Shown here: positions 42,462 through 50,598 of the stretch, piece by piece
Position numbering within the stretch: position 1 is the first letter of the stretch
Layout of the letters: each line of letters begins with the position of its first letter
Origin: JALYGJ01 sp036558545
GTDB lineage: Bacteria > Chloroflexota > Limnocylindria > Limnocylindrales > CSP1-4
DNA: 64,000 nucleotides
NCBI GenBank assembly: GCA_036558545.1
Contig: DATBFJ010000028.1
Location: forward strand, 11,003 to 75,002
Direction: 5' to 3'
Notes under the pieces: generated by a model
Seen by the model: the letters and a program-made list of their open reading frames with translations, nothing else
What the model was told of the DNA's origin: nothing
Databases searched by the model: none
Program-made: the position numbers and the translations under genes

Positions 42462-43529
42462 ATGCTGCGCGGTGTGAGGGAACTCCTACGTCACCTGACG
42501 TTGCTTGTCACGGCGCTGACGCTCTTGCTTGCAGGCGCGACGTCCGTATCCGCGGACCCGGTTCCAGTTGGCAATCTGCGCGTGCCACCTCTCGACGGTG
42601 GTAGTGGAACAGTACGGCTGATGGCGGTCGGCGACGTGATGCTCGCCCAATCAATTGGTCGTCGCATCAAGCAGGACGGCCCACTCGCGCCGTGGGCAAA
42701 GGTCAAGCCGTATTTCGACCAGGCGGACCTCGTGGTGGCCAACCTTGAGTGCGTCATCTCCGACCGGGGTACGCCCTGGCGCAAGACATTCACCTTTCGA
42801 GCGCCTATCGCGGCAGCTCAGTCCCTTGTTGCAGGCGGCATCGATGCCGTGACGGATGCCAACAACCACGCCGTGGACTATGGCTTCGACTCGTTCGCCG
42901 ACACGCTCCACTACCTGGACGCGGCCGGCGTCGGCCATTTCGGCGGCGGCGCCAACCTCGCTGCGGCACGCGCGCCGCTGATCCTGACCAGGAACGGCCT
43001 GCGCATCGCGTTCCTGGGCTACGTCCTGCCGTTCAGCGGCAAGCCCGCGTTCAACACCAAGCAATGGGCAGCGACGGCCTCGTCGTCCGGGCTGGCGATT
43101 GGTTACCCGGACGTCGTGACAGCGGACGTCAAGGCGGCCAAGCAGCTGGCGGACATCGTCATCGTGATGGTCCATGGCGGTATCGAATACAGCTTCCAGC
43201 CGAGCAAGGCACAGAAGAAGTTCGACGTTGCCGCCTTCAACGCCGGCGCCGCGCTGGTGATCGGTGCTCATCCACACGTGCTGCAGGGTTACGTCTTCCA
43301 GAATCACCAGGCGATCGCCTACAGCGAGGGCAACTTCGTATTCGACCGGTTCACAGGGAACGAGAACGACACCGCCATCCTCGACGTCACGCTCAGCGCT
43401 GACGGAGTCGACTCACTGAATTGGATCCCGATCGAGATTCACAACGGCTTTCCGCGGCCTGCGACGAGCACCGAGGCAGCACGCATCATGAGCCACCTCA
43501 AGCGATTGCCGCTGCCCAGCATTCCGTGA
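42462..43529 (+). CDS. CapA-family (PGA_cap) exported protein
   Basis: 355 residues with a signal peptide (hydrophobic HLTLLVTALTLLLAGATSVSA). The mature part is a metallophosphatase-like CapA domain: LMAVGDVMLAQSIG, VVANLECVISDRG, DANNHAVDYG, IVMVHGGIEYSF and GAHPHVLQGY. CapA members take part in poly-gamma-glutamate capsule synthesis, but many stand alone, as here, and may act on other envelope polymers. ATG at 42462 has no evident ribosome binding site; the longer upstream frame overlaps arsR and is not protein-like. Divergent from the arsR operon. Confidence 0.85.
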   Translation: MLRGVRELLRHLTLLVTALTLLLAGATSVSADPVPVGNLRVPPLDGGSGTVRLMAVGDVMLAQSIGRRIKQDGPLAPWAKVKPYFDQADLVVANLECVISDRGTPWRKTFTFRAPIAAAQSLVAGGIDAVTDANNHAVDYGFDSFADTLHYLDAAGVGHFGGGANLAAARAPLILTRNGLRIAFLGYVLPFSGKPAFNTKQWAATASSSGLAIGYPDVVTADVKAAKQLADIVIVMVHGGIEYSFQPSKAQKKFDVAAFNAGAALVIGAHPHVLQGYVFQNHQAIAYSEGNFVFDRFTGNENDTAILDVTLSADGVDSLNWIPIEIHNGFPRPATSTEAARIMSHLKRLPLPSIP

Positions 43530-43552
43530 ATTCCGCTCGGCGAGTACACTAT

Positions 43553-43581
43553 TTGATGCAGCCTGCATGTTTTTTATGCAT
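43553..43581 (+). promoter_or_regulatory. Promoter-like region with three ATGCA half-sites
   Basis: ATGCAG-C-CTGCAT (43556-43568) is a perfect inverted repeat, and another ATGCAT follows at 43576-43581 after a run of six T. TTGATG (43553) and TATGCA (43575) could be weak -35/-10 boxes with a 16-base spacer. The arrangement suggests an operator for the aminotransferase gene 30 bases downstream. Confidence 0.4.
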
Positions 43582-43610
43582 TCAACCGGGCTGCGTACAG
43601 GGGTGATGAC

Positions 43611-45041
43611 GTGACCGATCTGGCAGAGCGGGAATCTTCCGCGGTCGAGACCGCGGCTGAGATGAAGCAACACTCTGCCGACCAGTCCGCTTTGGCACAG
43701 GTGCCGACCTTCGAGGGGCGCACCGTACCGGACCTGCGCACCGCGATCCCCGGACCCAAGGCCCGCGCGCAGGTTGATTTCGACCACAGGTACACCTCGC
43801 CGAGCCTGCCGCGGGCCTATCCGATCGCACCGCTGCGTGGTCGCGGCGCCACGATCGAGGATATCGACGGGAACCTGTTCCTCGATTTCACCGCCGGGAT
43901 CGCCGTTTCGTCGACCGGCTACGCCCATCCACGCATTACGGCGGCGATCCAGAGCCAGGCGAATGACCTGCTGCACTTCAGCGCATCGGACTTCTACCTG
44001 CCGATATACGCGCAGTTCGCGGCCGAGCTCGACCGGATCTCGCCAATGTCCGGCCCAACGCGCGCGTTCATTGGCAACTCCGGCGCGGAGGCGATCGAGG
44101 CTGCCATCAAGCTGGCGCGCTTCGCCACGGGCCGCCAGTACCTGGTCGCCTTCCTGGGCGGCTTCCATGGCCGGACGTACGGCGCTGTGACGCTCACCGC
44201 GTCGAAGTCCAAGTACCACTCGGGTTTCGGTCCGATGCTGCCCGGCGTATATCACGTGCCGTTCGGATCGCAGGGTCTCGATGAGCTCGAGACGCGCATC
44301 TTCAAACGGCTCGTGCCGGCCGACGAGGTGGCGGCGATCATCGTCGAGCCCATCCAGGGCGAGGGCGGCTACGTCGTGCCCGACGACGAGTTTTTTCCAC
44401 GGTTGCGCAAGCTGTGTGACGACAACGGCATCCTTCTGATCGCCGACGAGGTCCAGTCAGGGGCAGGCCGGACGGGCAAGATGTGGGCCATCGAGCACTG
44501 GGGCGTGGAGCCCGACATCCTGTGCACTGCCAAGGGCATTGCCTCAGGAATGCCGATCTCGGCGGCAATCGCCAGGGCTGATTTGATGAAATGGCAGGCC
44601 GGCCACCATGGCTCGACTTTCGGTGGCAATCCAGTCTCATGCGCGGCGGCGTTGGCCACGATCGCGCTCCTCGAGGACGGCCTCATCGACAACGCCGCCG
44701 CCCGCGGCGAACAGGCGATGGCCGGCCTGCGCAAGCTTCAGGCCAACCATCCGAACCTGATCAAGGAAGTCCGCGGCAAGGGCCTCATGATCGGCATCCA
44801 GTTCGACTCAGCCGATACCGCAGAGGCAGTCCAGTGGGCAGCCTTCACACGCGGCCTGCTCGTGCTCGAGGCGGGCGAGGACGTCGTGCGCATGTCCCCG
44901 CCGCTCGTCGTTAACGCGGCCGAGGTAGACACAGCGGTATGGCTGTTCGGCGAGGCGCTGAGCGCCGTTGCCGACGATCCGTCGAGAGCCCTGCGCGCCG
45001 CCCATCACTGGGGTGCGGACGAGGAGCCGGTCGGCGGCTGA
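43611..45041 (+). CDS. Class III aminotransferase (GABA/acetylornithine type)
   Basis: 476-residue PLP enzyme. IEDIDGNLFLDFTAGIAVSSTGYAHP, NSGAEAIEAAIKLAR, FLGGFHGRTYGA, LLIADEVQSGAGRTGKMWA (Asp binding the PLP ring) and the Lys-containing LCTAKGIASGMP are all present. The closest functional types are 4-aminobutyrate or acetylornithine aminotransferases; which one cannot be decided. About 45 extra N-terminal residues precede the usual start. GTG at 43611 follows AGGGG by 7 bases. With the P5C dehydrogenase nearby it points to amino-acid use. Confidence 0.85.
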   Translation: MTDLAERESSAVETAAEMKQHSADQSALAQVPTFEGRTVPDLRTAIPGPKARAQVDFDHRYTSPSLPRAYPIAPLRGRGATIEDIDGNLFLDFTAGIAVSSTGYAHPRITAAIQSQANDLLHFSASDFYLPIYAQFAAELDRISPMSGPTRAFIGNSGAEAIEAAIKLARFATGRQYLVAFLGGFHGRTYGAVTLTASKSKYHSGFGPMLPGVYHVPFGSQGLDELETRIFKRLVPADEVAAIIVEPIQGEGGYVVPDDEFFPRLRKLCDDNGILLIADEVQSGAGRTGKMWAIEHWGVEPDILCTAKGIASGMPISAAIARADLMKWQAGHHGSTFGGNPVSCAAALATIALLEDGLIDNAAARGEQAMAGLRKLQANHPNLIKEVRGKGLMIGIQFDSADTAEAVQWAAFTRGLLVLEAGEDVVRMSPPLVVNAAEVDTAVWLFGEALSAVADDPSRALRAAHHWGADEEPVGG

Positions 45042-45104
45042 CCATCAATGACCTGCGATGTTGGCGAAATCACCGTAACGGCAGCCCAGGAAAACTCGTA
45101 ATCT

Positions 45105-45142
45105 CCTCTCGTTAACCGGAGCCGTAGCCGGTAGAGGGAGGG
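45105..45142 (+). promoter_or_regulatory. Leader hairpin overlapping the subtilase ribosome binding site
   Basis: ACCGG (45115-45119) pairs with CCGGT (45128-45132), and directly outside it CCTCT (45105-45109) pairs with AGAGG (45133-45137), which reaches into the GGGAGGG Shine-Dalgarno sequence (45136-45142). The structure could restrict translation of the protease gene. Confidence 0.4.
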
Positions 45143-45146
45143 AAAC

Positions 45147-46622
45147 ACGCGCCGGCCAGCACTAGTTGCATGCCTGCCCGCCGTGCTCTTGATAGGTGCA
45201 GTGATCGCTGCGCCGGTATCCGCGACCTCAAGCCAGAACGTCATCGTCATGCTGCGTTCCGGTCCTACCTTCGCGGGCGACCCACTTCGCTCTGCAACGA
45301 TCGGCTACCCCGACGCAGTCGCATCTGTGCTTGGTGCAAACGCAGCGACGCGCGCCATCAAGCCGACCTACGTCTATCGCTCGGCGCTGTCCGGTTTTGC
45401 GGCGAACGTCACGGCGACCCAGGCGCAGGTCCTCGCCCAGGATCCGAGAGTTGAGGCGATCGTTCCCGACCAGGCTACGTACCTGGCCGATGGGACGGTA
45501 GAGAACTCGGATACCACGGCCGACTCTTCGCTCGGTGAGCAACCGAGCGCCGAGCCAAGCGCCGAGCCGAGCGCCAGCCCGGGCGCAAGTCCCAGCCCGA
45601 CTGCGTCGCCCAGTCCAACACCCAAGCCGACGCCCACTCCGTTCCCGACGCCCGGACCGAATTTTCAGATCGTGCCGACTGGCATCAAGCGGATCGACCG
45701 TCCGAGGCTCGAGGGTGAGGCGCTGAGAGGCGAGAACGACACGGCGGACATCGATATCGCGATCGTCGACACCGGCGTCTCGAACCATCCCGACCTCAAC
45801 GTGGTTGGCGGAGTGGATTGCACCAAGTCAAAGGCCGGCTACACCGACAAGAATGGTCATGGCACCCACGTCTCGGGCACGGCCGCGGCAAAGGACAACG
45901 GCTTCGGCGTGGTGGGCGTCGCACCTGGAGCGCGCATCTGGTCGGTCAAGGTGCTCAACAAGTACGGAACGGGCAAAGTCAGCTGGCTGCTGTGCGGCAT
46001 CGACTGGATCGCGGCACAACGGGCGGGCGACAAGCCACTGATCAAGGTTGCCAACATGAGCCTCGTGTTCAGCGGCGTTTCGCGGAATGCCGATGACCAC
46101 AACTGCGGCCTGACCGTTCACGATGCCGTGCACCAGGCGATCTGTAATGCGTCCTCCCTTGGCACGATCTTTGTCGTCGCCGCGGGCAACTACAACAAGA
46201 ACGCCAGCCGCTACCGGCCCGCTTCGTATGACGAGGTGATCACGGTCAGCGCCCTATCCGATTTCGATGGCAAGCCCGGTGGCGTTGGCGTCCATTCAGA
46301 GGTCTGCCCAAAGGGCTACTCGGCCGACCGCGATGATGCCCTGGCCGCCTTCAGTGACTGGGGCAGCGACATCGACATCATGGCGCCCGGAAAATGCATC
46401 TGGTCCACCTATCTCGACGGTCGTTACAAGGCAATGTCCGGCACGAGCATGGCCACACCTCACGTCACCGGTGCCGTTGCCCTGTACCTAATCGCGCACC
46501 CGGACTGGACGTACGACCAGGTCAAGACGGCCCTGCTGGCGTGCGGCACATATGACTGGCGGCTCAAGTCCGACCGCGACAGCTGGCACGAACCGGTGCT
46601 GGACATGGCGCGCCTCTGCTGA
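45147..46622 (+). CDS. Secreted subtilisin-like serine protease (probable ACG start)
   Basis: S8 family protease, ~491 residues: signal peptide, I9-type propeptide (VIVMLRSGP ... RSALSGFAANVTATQAQVLAQDPRVEAI, in parts), a Pro/Ser/Thr/Glu-rich linker, and the catalytic domain with Asp in IAIVDTGVS, His in NGHGTHVSG, Asn in AAGNYN and Ser in SGTSMATPHV. The first standard start (GTG 45183) cuts the signal peptide in two. Upstream codons give RRPALVACLPAV joined to LLIGAVIAAPVSA, a complete signal peptide, and the only codon well spaced from GGAGG (5 bases) is ACG at 45147. I take that as the start; an ATG lost by one base change is the alternative. Confidence 0.85.
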   Translation, partial: TRRPALVACLPAVLLIGAVIAAPVSATSSQNVIVMLRSGPTFAGDPLRSATIGYPDAVASVLGANAATRAIKPTYVYRSALSGFAANVTATQAQVLAQDPRVEAIVPDQATYLADGTVENSDTTADSSLGEQPSAEPSAEPSASPGASPSPTASPSPTPKPTPTPFPTPGPNFQIVPTGIKRIDRPRLEGEALRGENDTADIDIAIVDTGVSNHPDLNVVGGVDCTKSKAGYTDKNGHGTHVSGTAAAKDNGFGVVGVAPGARIWSVKVLNKYGTGKVSWLLCGIDWIAAQRAGDKPLIKVANMSLVFSGVSRNADDHNCGLTVHDAVHQAICNASSLGTIFVVAAGNYNKNASRYRPASYDEVITVSALSDFDGKPGGVGVHSEVCPKGYSADRDDALAAFSDWGSDIDIMAPGKCIWSTYLDGRYKAMSGTSMATPHVTGAVALYLIAHPDWTYDQVKTALLACGTYDWRLKSDRDSWHEPVLDMARLC

Positions 46623-46627
46623 ACGGC

Positions 46628-47566
46628 ATGGTGCGCGATGATGGCGCCGTGGCTGACAACAAGGTCGCGTCGATGCACGACGCAATCTCAGAGCTGGTGC
46701 GCGATGGTGATGCCGTGGCGATCGAGGGCTTTACCCATCTGATCGGCTTCGCCGCGGGCCACGAGATCATTCGCCAGCGCAAGCGCGACCTGACGCTGTG
46801 CCGGCTAACGCCGGACCTGGTGTACGACCAGATGGTTGCCGCGGGCGTGTGCCGGAAGCTGGTGTTCTCGTGGCTGGGGAACCCGGGCGTGGGCAGCCTG
46901 CATGCGATTCGTCGGGCGTCGGAGGCTAGCCCCCCGCAGCTCGAGCTGGAGGAGTACTCGCATTTCGGGATGGTCTGCCGCTACACCGCCGGCGCGATGA
47001 ACCTGCCTTTCTTCCCACTGCGCTCCTATGAAGGCACCGATCTACCGCGCGCCAACCCGCTCATCCGCCCGATCCAGTCGCCGTACTCCGAAGAACGGAT
47101 CTACGCGGTGCCCGCGCTAAAGCCCGACGTGGCGATCATTCATGCGCAACGCGCCGATGCCGCGGGCGACACGCAGGTGTGGGGCCTGCTTGGCTGTCAG
47201 AAGGAAGCAGCGTTCGCGGCCGATCGCGTGATCGTCGTGGTCGAAGAGCTGGTCGATGAGAGCGTCATACGCGCCGACCCGAACCGCACGATTCTGCCGG
47301 GGCTGATCGTGGACGCCGTGGTGCTCGAGCCGTTCGGCGCGCACCCTTCATACGCCCAGGGCTACTACGATCGCGACAACGCCTTCTACCTCGACTGGGA
47401 TGTCATTTCTCGTGACGCCGAGTCAGTCGATCGATGGCTCGACGAGTGGGTCATTGGAGTTGCTGATCGAAGCGAGTATGTGGCCAAGATGGGCGATGCT
47501 CGTTTCCTGGCGCTGAGGCCAACGCCGGCGCCGTCGGGCTCGGTCGACTACGGCGAGTATCGCTAA
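46628..47566 (+). CDS. CoA-transferase subunit A (GctA/IpdA-like)
   Basis: 312-residue alpha subunit of a class I CoA-transferase-fold enzyme: ISELVRDGDAVAIEGFTHLIGFAAGHEII, LTPDLVYDQMVAAG, FSWLGNPGVGS, and HAQRADAAGDTQVWG. Members act on glutaconate-type acids or, as IpdAB, open the last ring of steroid/hydrindane degradation. Which applies is unknown; no steroid genes are nearby. ATG at 46628 or GTG at 46649 are possible starts. Six bases separate it from the subunit B gene. Confidence 0.83.
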   Translation: MVRDDGAVADNKVASMHDAISELVRDGDAVAIEGFTHLIGFAAGHEIIRQRKRDLTLCRLTPDLVYDQMVAAGVCRKLVFSWLGNPGVGSLHAIRRASEASPPQLELEEYSHFGMVCRYTAGAMNLPFFPLRSYEGTDLPRANPLIRPIQSPYSEERIYAVPALKPDVAIIHAQRADAAGDTQVWGLLGCQKEAAFAADRVIVVVEELVDESVIRADPNRTILPGLIVDAVVLEPFGAHPSYAQGYYDRDNAFYLDWDVISRDAESVDRWLDEWVIGVADRSEYVAKMGDARFLALRPTPAPSGSVDYGEYR

Positions 47567-47571
47567 CGGCG

Positions 47572-48288
47572 GTGAACGACTTCAGCGCCTCGGAGATGAT
47601 GATTGTCGCGGCGGCACGCGAGTTGAGCGGCACGCGTGTCTGCTTCGTGGGCGTTGGCCTGCCAAACATCGCAGTCAACCTGGCCAAGCGGACGGTCGCG
47701 CCAGGTCTGGAGCTCGTTTACGAGGCCGGCGTTTTTGGTGCCCGCCCAGCGCGACTGCCGCTGTCGATCGGCGACCCCACGATCGTTACCGGCGCGACCG
47801 CGGTGACGAGCATGCTCGAGCTGTTTGGGTACTACCTGCAGGGCGGCCTGATCGATGTCGGCTTTCTGGGCGCGGCGCAGATCGACTCGCGCGGTGACAT
47901 AAACACGACCGTGATTGGGCAATATGAGACGCCCACGACGCGCCTGCCGGGTTCAGGCGGCGCGTGCGAGATTGCGCAGAACGCCAAGTCGATCTTCGTG
48001 ATCATGCGTCAGTCGCCGCGCTCGTTCGTCGAGCGGTTGGATTTCAAGACGTCCGTCGGAGATCGCGTTCGTGTCGTCGTGACCGATCTCGGCATCTATC
48101 ACCGCGACGATGACGGCGAGTTACGTCTTGGCTCAGTCCACCCGGGCGCGGATGTCGAACGCGTTCGCGCCTCCATGGGCTGGGAACCGCGGGTCGCACC
48201 TTCCGTGGCCCAGACGCCAGATCCGAGCGCCGACGAGCTTCGGCTGATCCGCGAGGAGCTCGATCCGCAGGGCGTCTACACCAGGTAG
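47572..48288 (+). CDS. CoA-transferase subunit B (GctB/IpdB-like)
   Basis: 238-residue beta subunit. SASEMMIVAAARELSGTRVCFVGVGLPNIAVNLAKR is the N-terminal signature in part; LVYEAGVFGARP holds the position of the catalytic Glu of GctB, though IpdB-type proteins work without CoA-ester Glu chemistry. Also GYYLQGGLIDVGFLGAAQID and LPGSGGACEIA. It pairs with the preceding gene to make an alpha2beta2 enzyme. Confidence 0.85.
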   Translation: MNDFSASEMMIVAAARELSGTRVCFVGVGLPNIAVNLAKRTVAPGLELVYEAGVFGARPARLPLSIGDPTIVTGATAVTSMLELFGYYLQGGLIDVGFLGAAQIDSRGDINTTVIGQYETPTTRLPGSGGACEIAQNAKSIFVIMRQSPRSFVERLDFKTSVGDRVRVVVTDLGIYHRDDDGELRLGSVHPGADVERVRASMGWEPRVAPSVAQTPDPSADELRLIREELDPQGVYTR

Positions 48289-48306
48289 CTTCGTGGCGGA
48301 AGCGTA

Positions 48307-48906
48307 CTAGCAGCGACGCGCCGAGCCGCGGCGACCGCTCAGGACGACGATCAGGCCCACGATGATGATCGCCAGCGGCCAAAGGGCACCCAGTGACGGG
48401 ATGCTGCCCAGCTGCCCGGCGACCTCAACGAGGCCGATTAGCCCGAAGATGCCGGCCGCCCATAACGCCCAGGTCCACCTGAGCCTTCCGCGTGCGTCTC
48501 GACCACGCGCCGCGGCGGCGAGCCACATCAGCAGGAACGCAGCGGCCACACAGAGCGCGGTCGTGCCGGGTCCCTTGTAGATGTTCAGCTCATCGATCAG
48601 GCGCGCGACGGCGAGGGCACCGATCAACAGCCCGGGAACAAGCGCGATGAGCGACCTGCCCAACACATAGCCCGCGAGGAAGACGACCGAGATCGCTGCC
48701 AGGACCAGCGTCGTGGCGCTGATCGCCGGCACGAGATACTCGAGCAGCAGGCCTGCGCCGACGGCGACGAGCAGGAGACCGATCCACGGAAACGTCCGGT
48801 CGCGGTTCGGCATCCACGACCAGCCGCTCCATCCGAATGGTGTCTCGTCCGGTCGAAAATTCGCTTCGTCTTCGTAACCGGGAGTCACATTGCGCGGTTG
48901 ACTCAC
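48307..48906 (-). CDS. Multi-pass membrane protein of unknown function
   Basis: 199 residues: a soluble ~40-residue N-terminus rich in Trp/Pro (FGWSGWSWMPNRDRTFPW) followed by about six hydrophobic helices, the last ending in LSGRRGSARRC. The pattern resembles DUF5668/LiaF-like membrane proteins, but I cannot name the family. GTG at 48906 has no ribosome binding site. It converges on the CoA-transferase operon and lies 12 bases after the DppA-like gene. Confidence 0.65.
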   Translation of the reverse strand: MSQPRNVTPGYEDEANFRPDETPFGWSGWSWMPNRDRTFPWIGLLLVAVGAGLLLEYLVPAISATTLVLAAISVVFLAGYVLGRSLIALVPGLLIGALAVARLIDELNIYKGPGTTALCVAAAFLLMWLAAAARGRDARGRLRWTWALWAAGIFGLIGLVEVAGQLGSIPSLGALWPLAIIIVGLIVVLSGRRGSARRC

Positions 48907-48918
48907 GCGGTCAGCGTA

Positions 48919-49755
48919 TCAATCGTCCGCGGTGGGCGCCATTCTCACTGCTGAGATCAGGGCACGAAAGAGCATGACGGCATCGTCTGCGACAAAGACA
49001 ACCGAACGATCAGCAATCCGGTCGAAGCCGGGCATGACCGCAACGAAATCCGCCTGGGCTGGTGTCGTGAACTCGATGCGCAGGTCAATCGGGGGTTCCA
49101 TCGTCAGCGGCTGAAGGGTGCTGCCCTCGCCGCGCGCCCGCTCGACCGAGCGGCGCGCGGCGTCACGGATCATGTCGCGCGCAAGCGCGGGGTGGACCGA
49201 ATCTGCTGCCTGGTACGAGATCGCGTGCTTGACCACGACAGTTTCGGCCCACGGCAACCAATCGTCCAGCTCGGCCGCAAGGGCGTCGTCGCCGGTGACC
49301 ATCGCGACAGGGACGCCGAAGGCGCCAAGGTAGAGAGCATTGATGCCGGCCTCCGTGATTGGCCGGCCATCTACTTCGACGAGGACTGCGCGCGGGTTGT
49401 ACGTATGACTTATGACCCCGGTCGGGTGTCCCGCGCGCGCGTGGTAGCCGACGAAGAGCGCCACGTCCAGGTTAGCCTCGGCAATCGCCTCGTTCATCGA
49501 GAGCGGCTTCTTGCCCAGCACCACGCGAGCGCGCTTATCGAGCGCTTCAGGCGTCAGGTTGTACATGCCGCCGTGGCTGTCGTTGACGGTTACCGCCGTC
49601 GCTCCACCATCGAAGGCGCCTTCGATCGCTGCGTTGGCCTCGCCCACCATCAGCTCGACGGCCTGGGCATAGCCATAATCACCACGCCTGGTTGGATTTG
49701 CGTGGCTGATACCGGCCACGCCCTCCATGTCGACCGATATGTACACGCGCACCAT
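48919..49755 (-). CDS. M55 family D-aminopeptidase (DppA-like)
   Basis: 278-residue zinc peptidase. VYISVDMEGVAGISH gives the metal Asp/Glu pair at residues 9 and 11, TAVTVNDSHGGMYNL a second Asp/His set, and ALFVGYHARAG another His; this set of ligands defines M55. DppA removes D-amino acids from the N-terminus of D-Ala peptides, so cell-wall peptide recycling is the likely role. ATG at 49755 shows no clear Shine-Dalgarno sequence. Confidence 0.9.
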   Translation of the reverse strand: MVRVYISVDMEGVAGISHANPTRRGDYGYAQAVELMVGEANAAIEGAFDGGATAVTVNDSHGGMYNLTPEALDKRARVVLGKKPLSMNEAIAEANLDVALFVGYHARAGHPTGVISHTYNPRAVLVEVDGRPITEAGINALYLGAFGVPVAMVTGDDALAAELDDWLPWAETVVVKHAISYQAADSVHPALARDMIRDAARRSVERARGEGSTLQPLTMEPPIDLRIEFTTPAQADFVAVMPGFDRIADRSVVFVADDAVMLFRALISAVRMAPTADD

Positions 49756-49854
49756 GCGCCGAGATTAGCGCTCGACCGAGACGCTGTTACTCAACTCTGC
49801 TCAGCTCCGCGCCGCTTATCGCCCGATCAACGGGCTATGTCCGTTTCGTGCAGG

Positions 49855-50598
49855 TCAAGTGCGGTTCCCCGGCCCTTCGCGCGGTGGCGCTCCGATCCAG
49901 ACGGAGCCGTCCGAGTATTGCTCACTCTTCCAGATGGGGGCGCGGCCCTTGAGCTCTTCGATGCCGTAGCGCGCGGCGTCGAAAGCGGCGCTGCGGTGTG
50001 CCGACGCCGCGCATACGACCACGCTCGCCTCGCCGAGCGGGACGAGCCCGGACCTATGCACGATCGCCAGTCGCGTCACGCCGAAGCGTTGCTCGATCTC
50101 GGACGCGATCGCGCGCAGTACGTCGAGCGCCATCTCGTCAAAGACCTCGTACTCGAGCGCGACGACCGGTTTGCCCGAGTGCTTCGCGGCCTCTGCCTCC
50201 TCACCCGGTGACGGCGTGCCGGCCGAATCACGCGTCTGGCCAAGGAACAGCACGAAAGCCCCGTCTGTCGTCGAGGGAACGGTCCGCCGCAGCTCGCCGA
50301 GCAGCTCGTCTGAGATCGGGTCGCCCGTGATCTCGAGCCGTAAATAGTCGTCGCCTCCCCCGGCGACCGGTGGAATGAACGCCAGTTCGTCGCCGTCGGA
50401 CAGTCGTTGGTCGGCTGCCGCGTACTCGCGGTTAAGCGCGAAACGAACATGCTCGCGTTGGGGCGCGAGCGCAGGGGACTCGTTCGCAATCTGCCGCCAC
50501 GCATCGGCGATCGTGGCGTCTGCTGCCAGCTCGATCTCACGCTCGCGCCATCCCGCCTGCTGGCGGAGCATCGCGAACAGACGAACTGTGACGCGCAT
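49855..50598 (-). CDS. moaX: MoaD-MoaE fusion, molybdopterin synthase
   Basis: 247 residues. Residues 1-82 are MoaD (ubiquitin fold, VTVRLFAMLRQQAG start, ELAFIPPVAGGG end) and 85-240 are MoaE (LEITGDPIS, VLFLGQTRDS, ALEYEVFDEMA, IVHRSGLVPLGEASVVV, LKGRAPIWKSEQY with its catalytic Lys). Molybdopterin synthase puts two sulfurs into precursor Z, using a thiocarboxylate on the MoaD C-terminal Gly-Gly. Here that Gly is followed by MoaE, so cleavage after Gly81/82 is needed, as described for M. tuberculosis MoaX. The ATG directly follows the stop of the membrane gene upstream. Confidence 0.92.
   Translation of the reverse strand: MRVTVRLFAMLRQQAGWREREIELAADATIADAWRQIANESPALAPQREHVRFALNREYAAADQRLSDGDELAFIPPVAGGGDDYLRLEITGDPISDELLGELRRTVPSTTDGAFVLFLGQTRDSAGTPSPGEEAEAAKHSGKPVVALEYEVFDEMALDVLRAIASEIEQRFGVTRLAIVHRSGLVPLGEASVVVCAASAHRSAAFDAARYGIEELKGRAPIWKSEQYSDGSVWIGAPPREGPGNRT

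Noticed and set aside
45042..45146. Possible metabolite riboswitch before the subtilase gene
   Set aside because: I compared it by eye with c-di-GMP, c-di-AMP and cobalamin consensus elements; none of the conserved cores is present. Only the local hairpin was kept.
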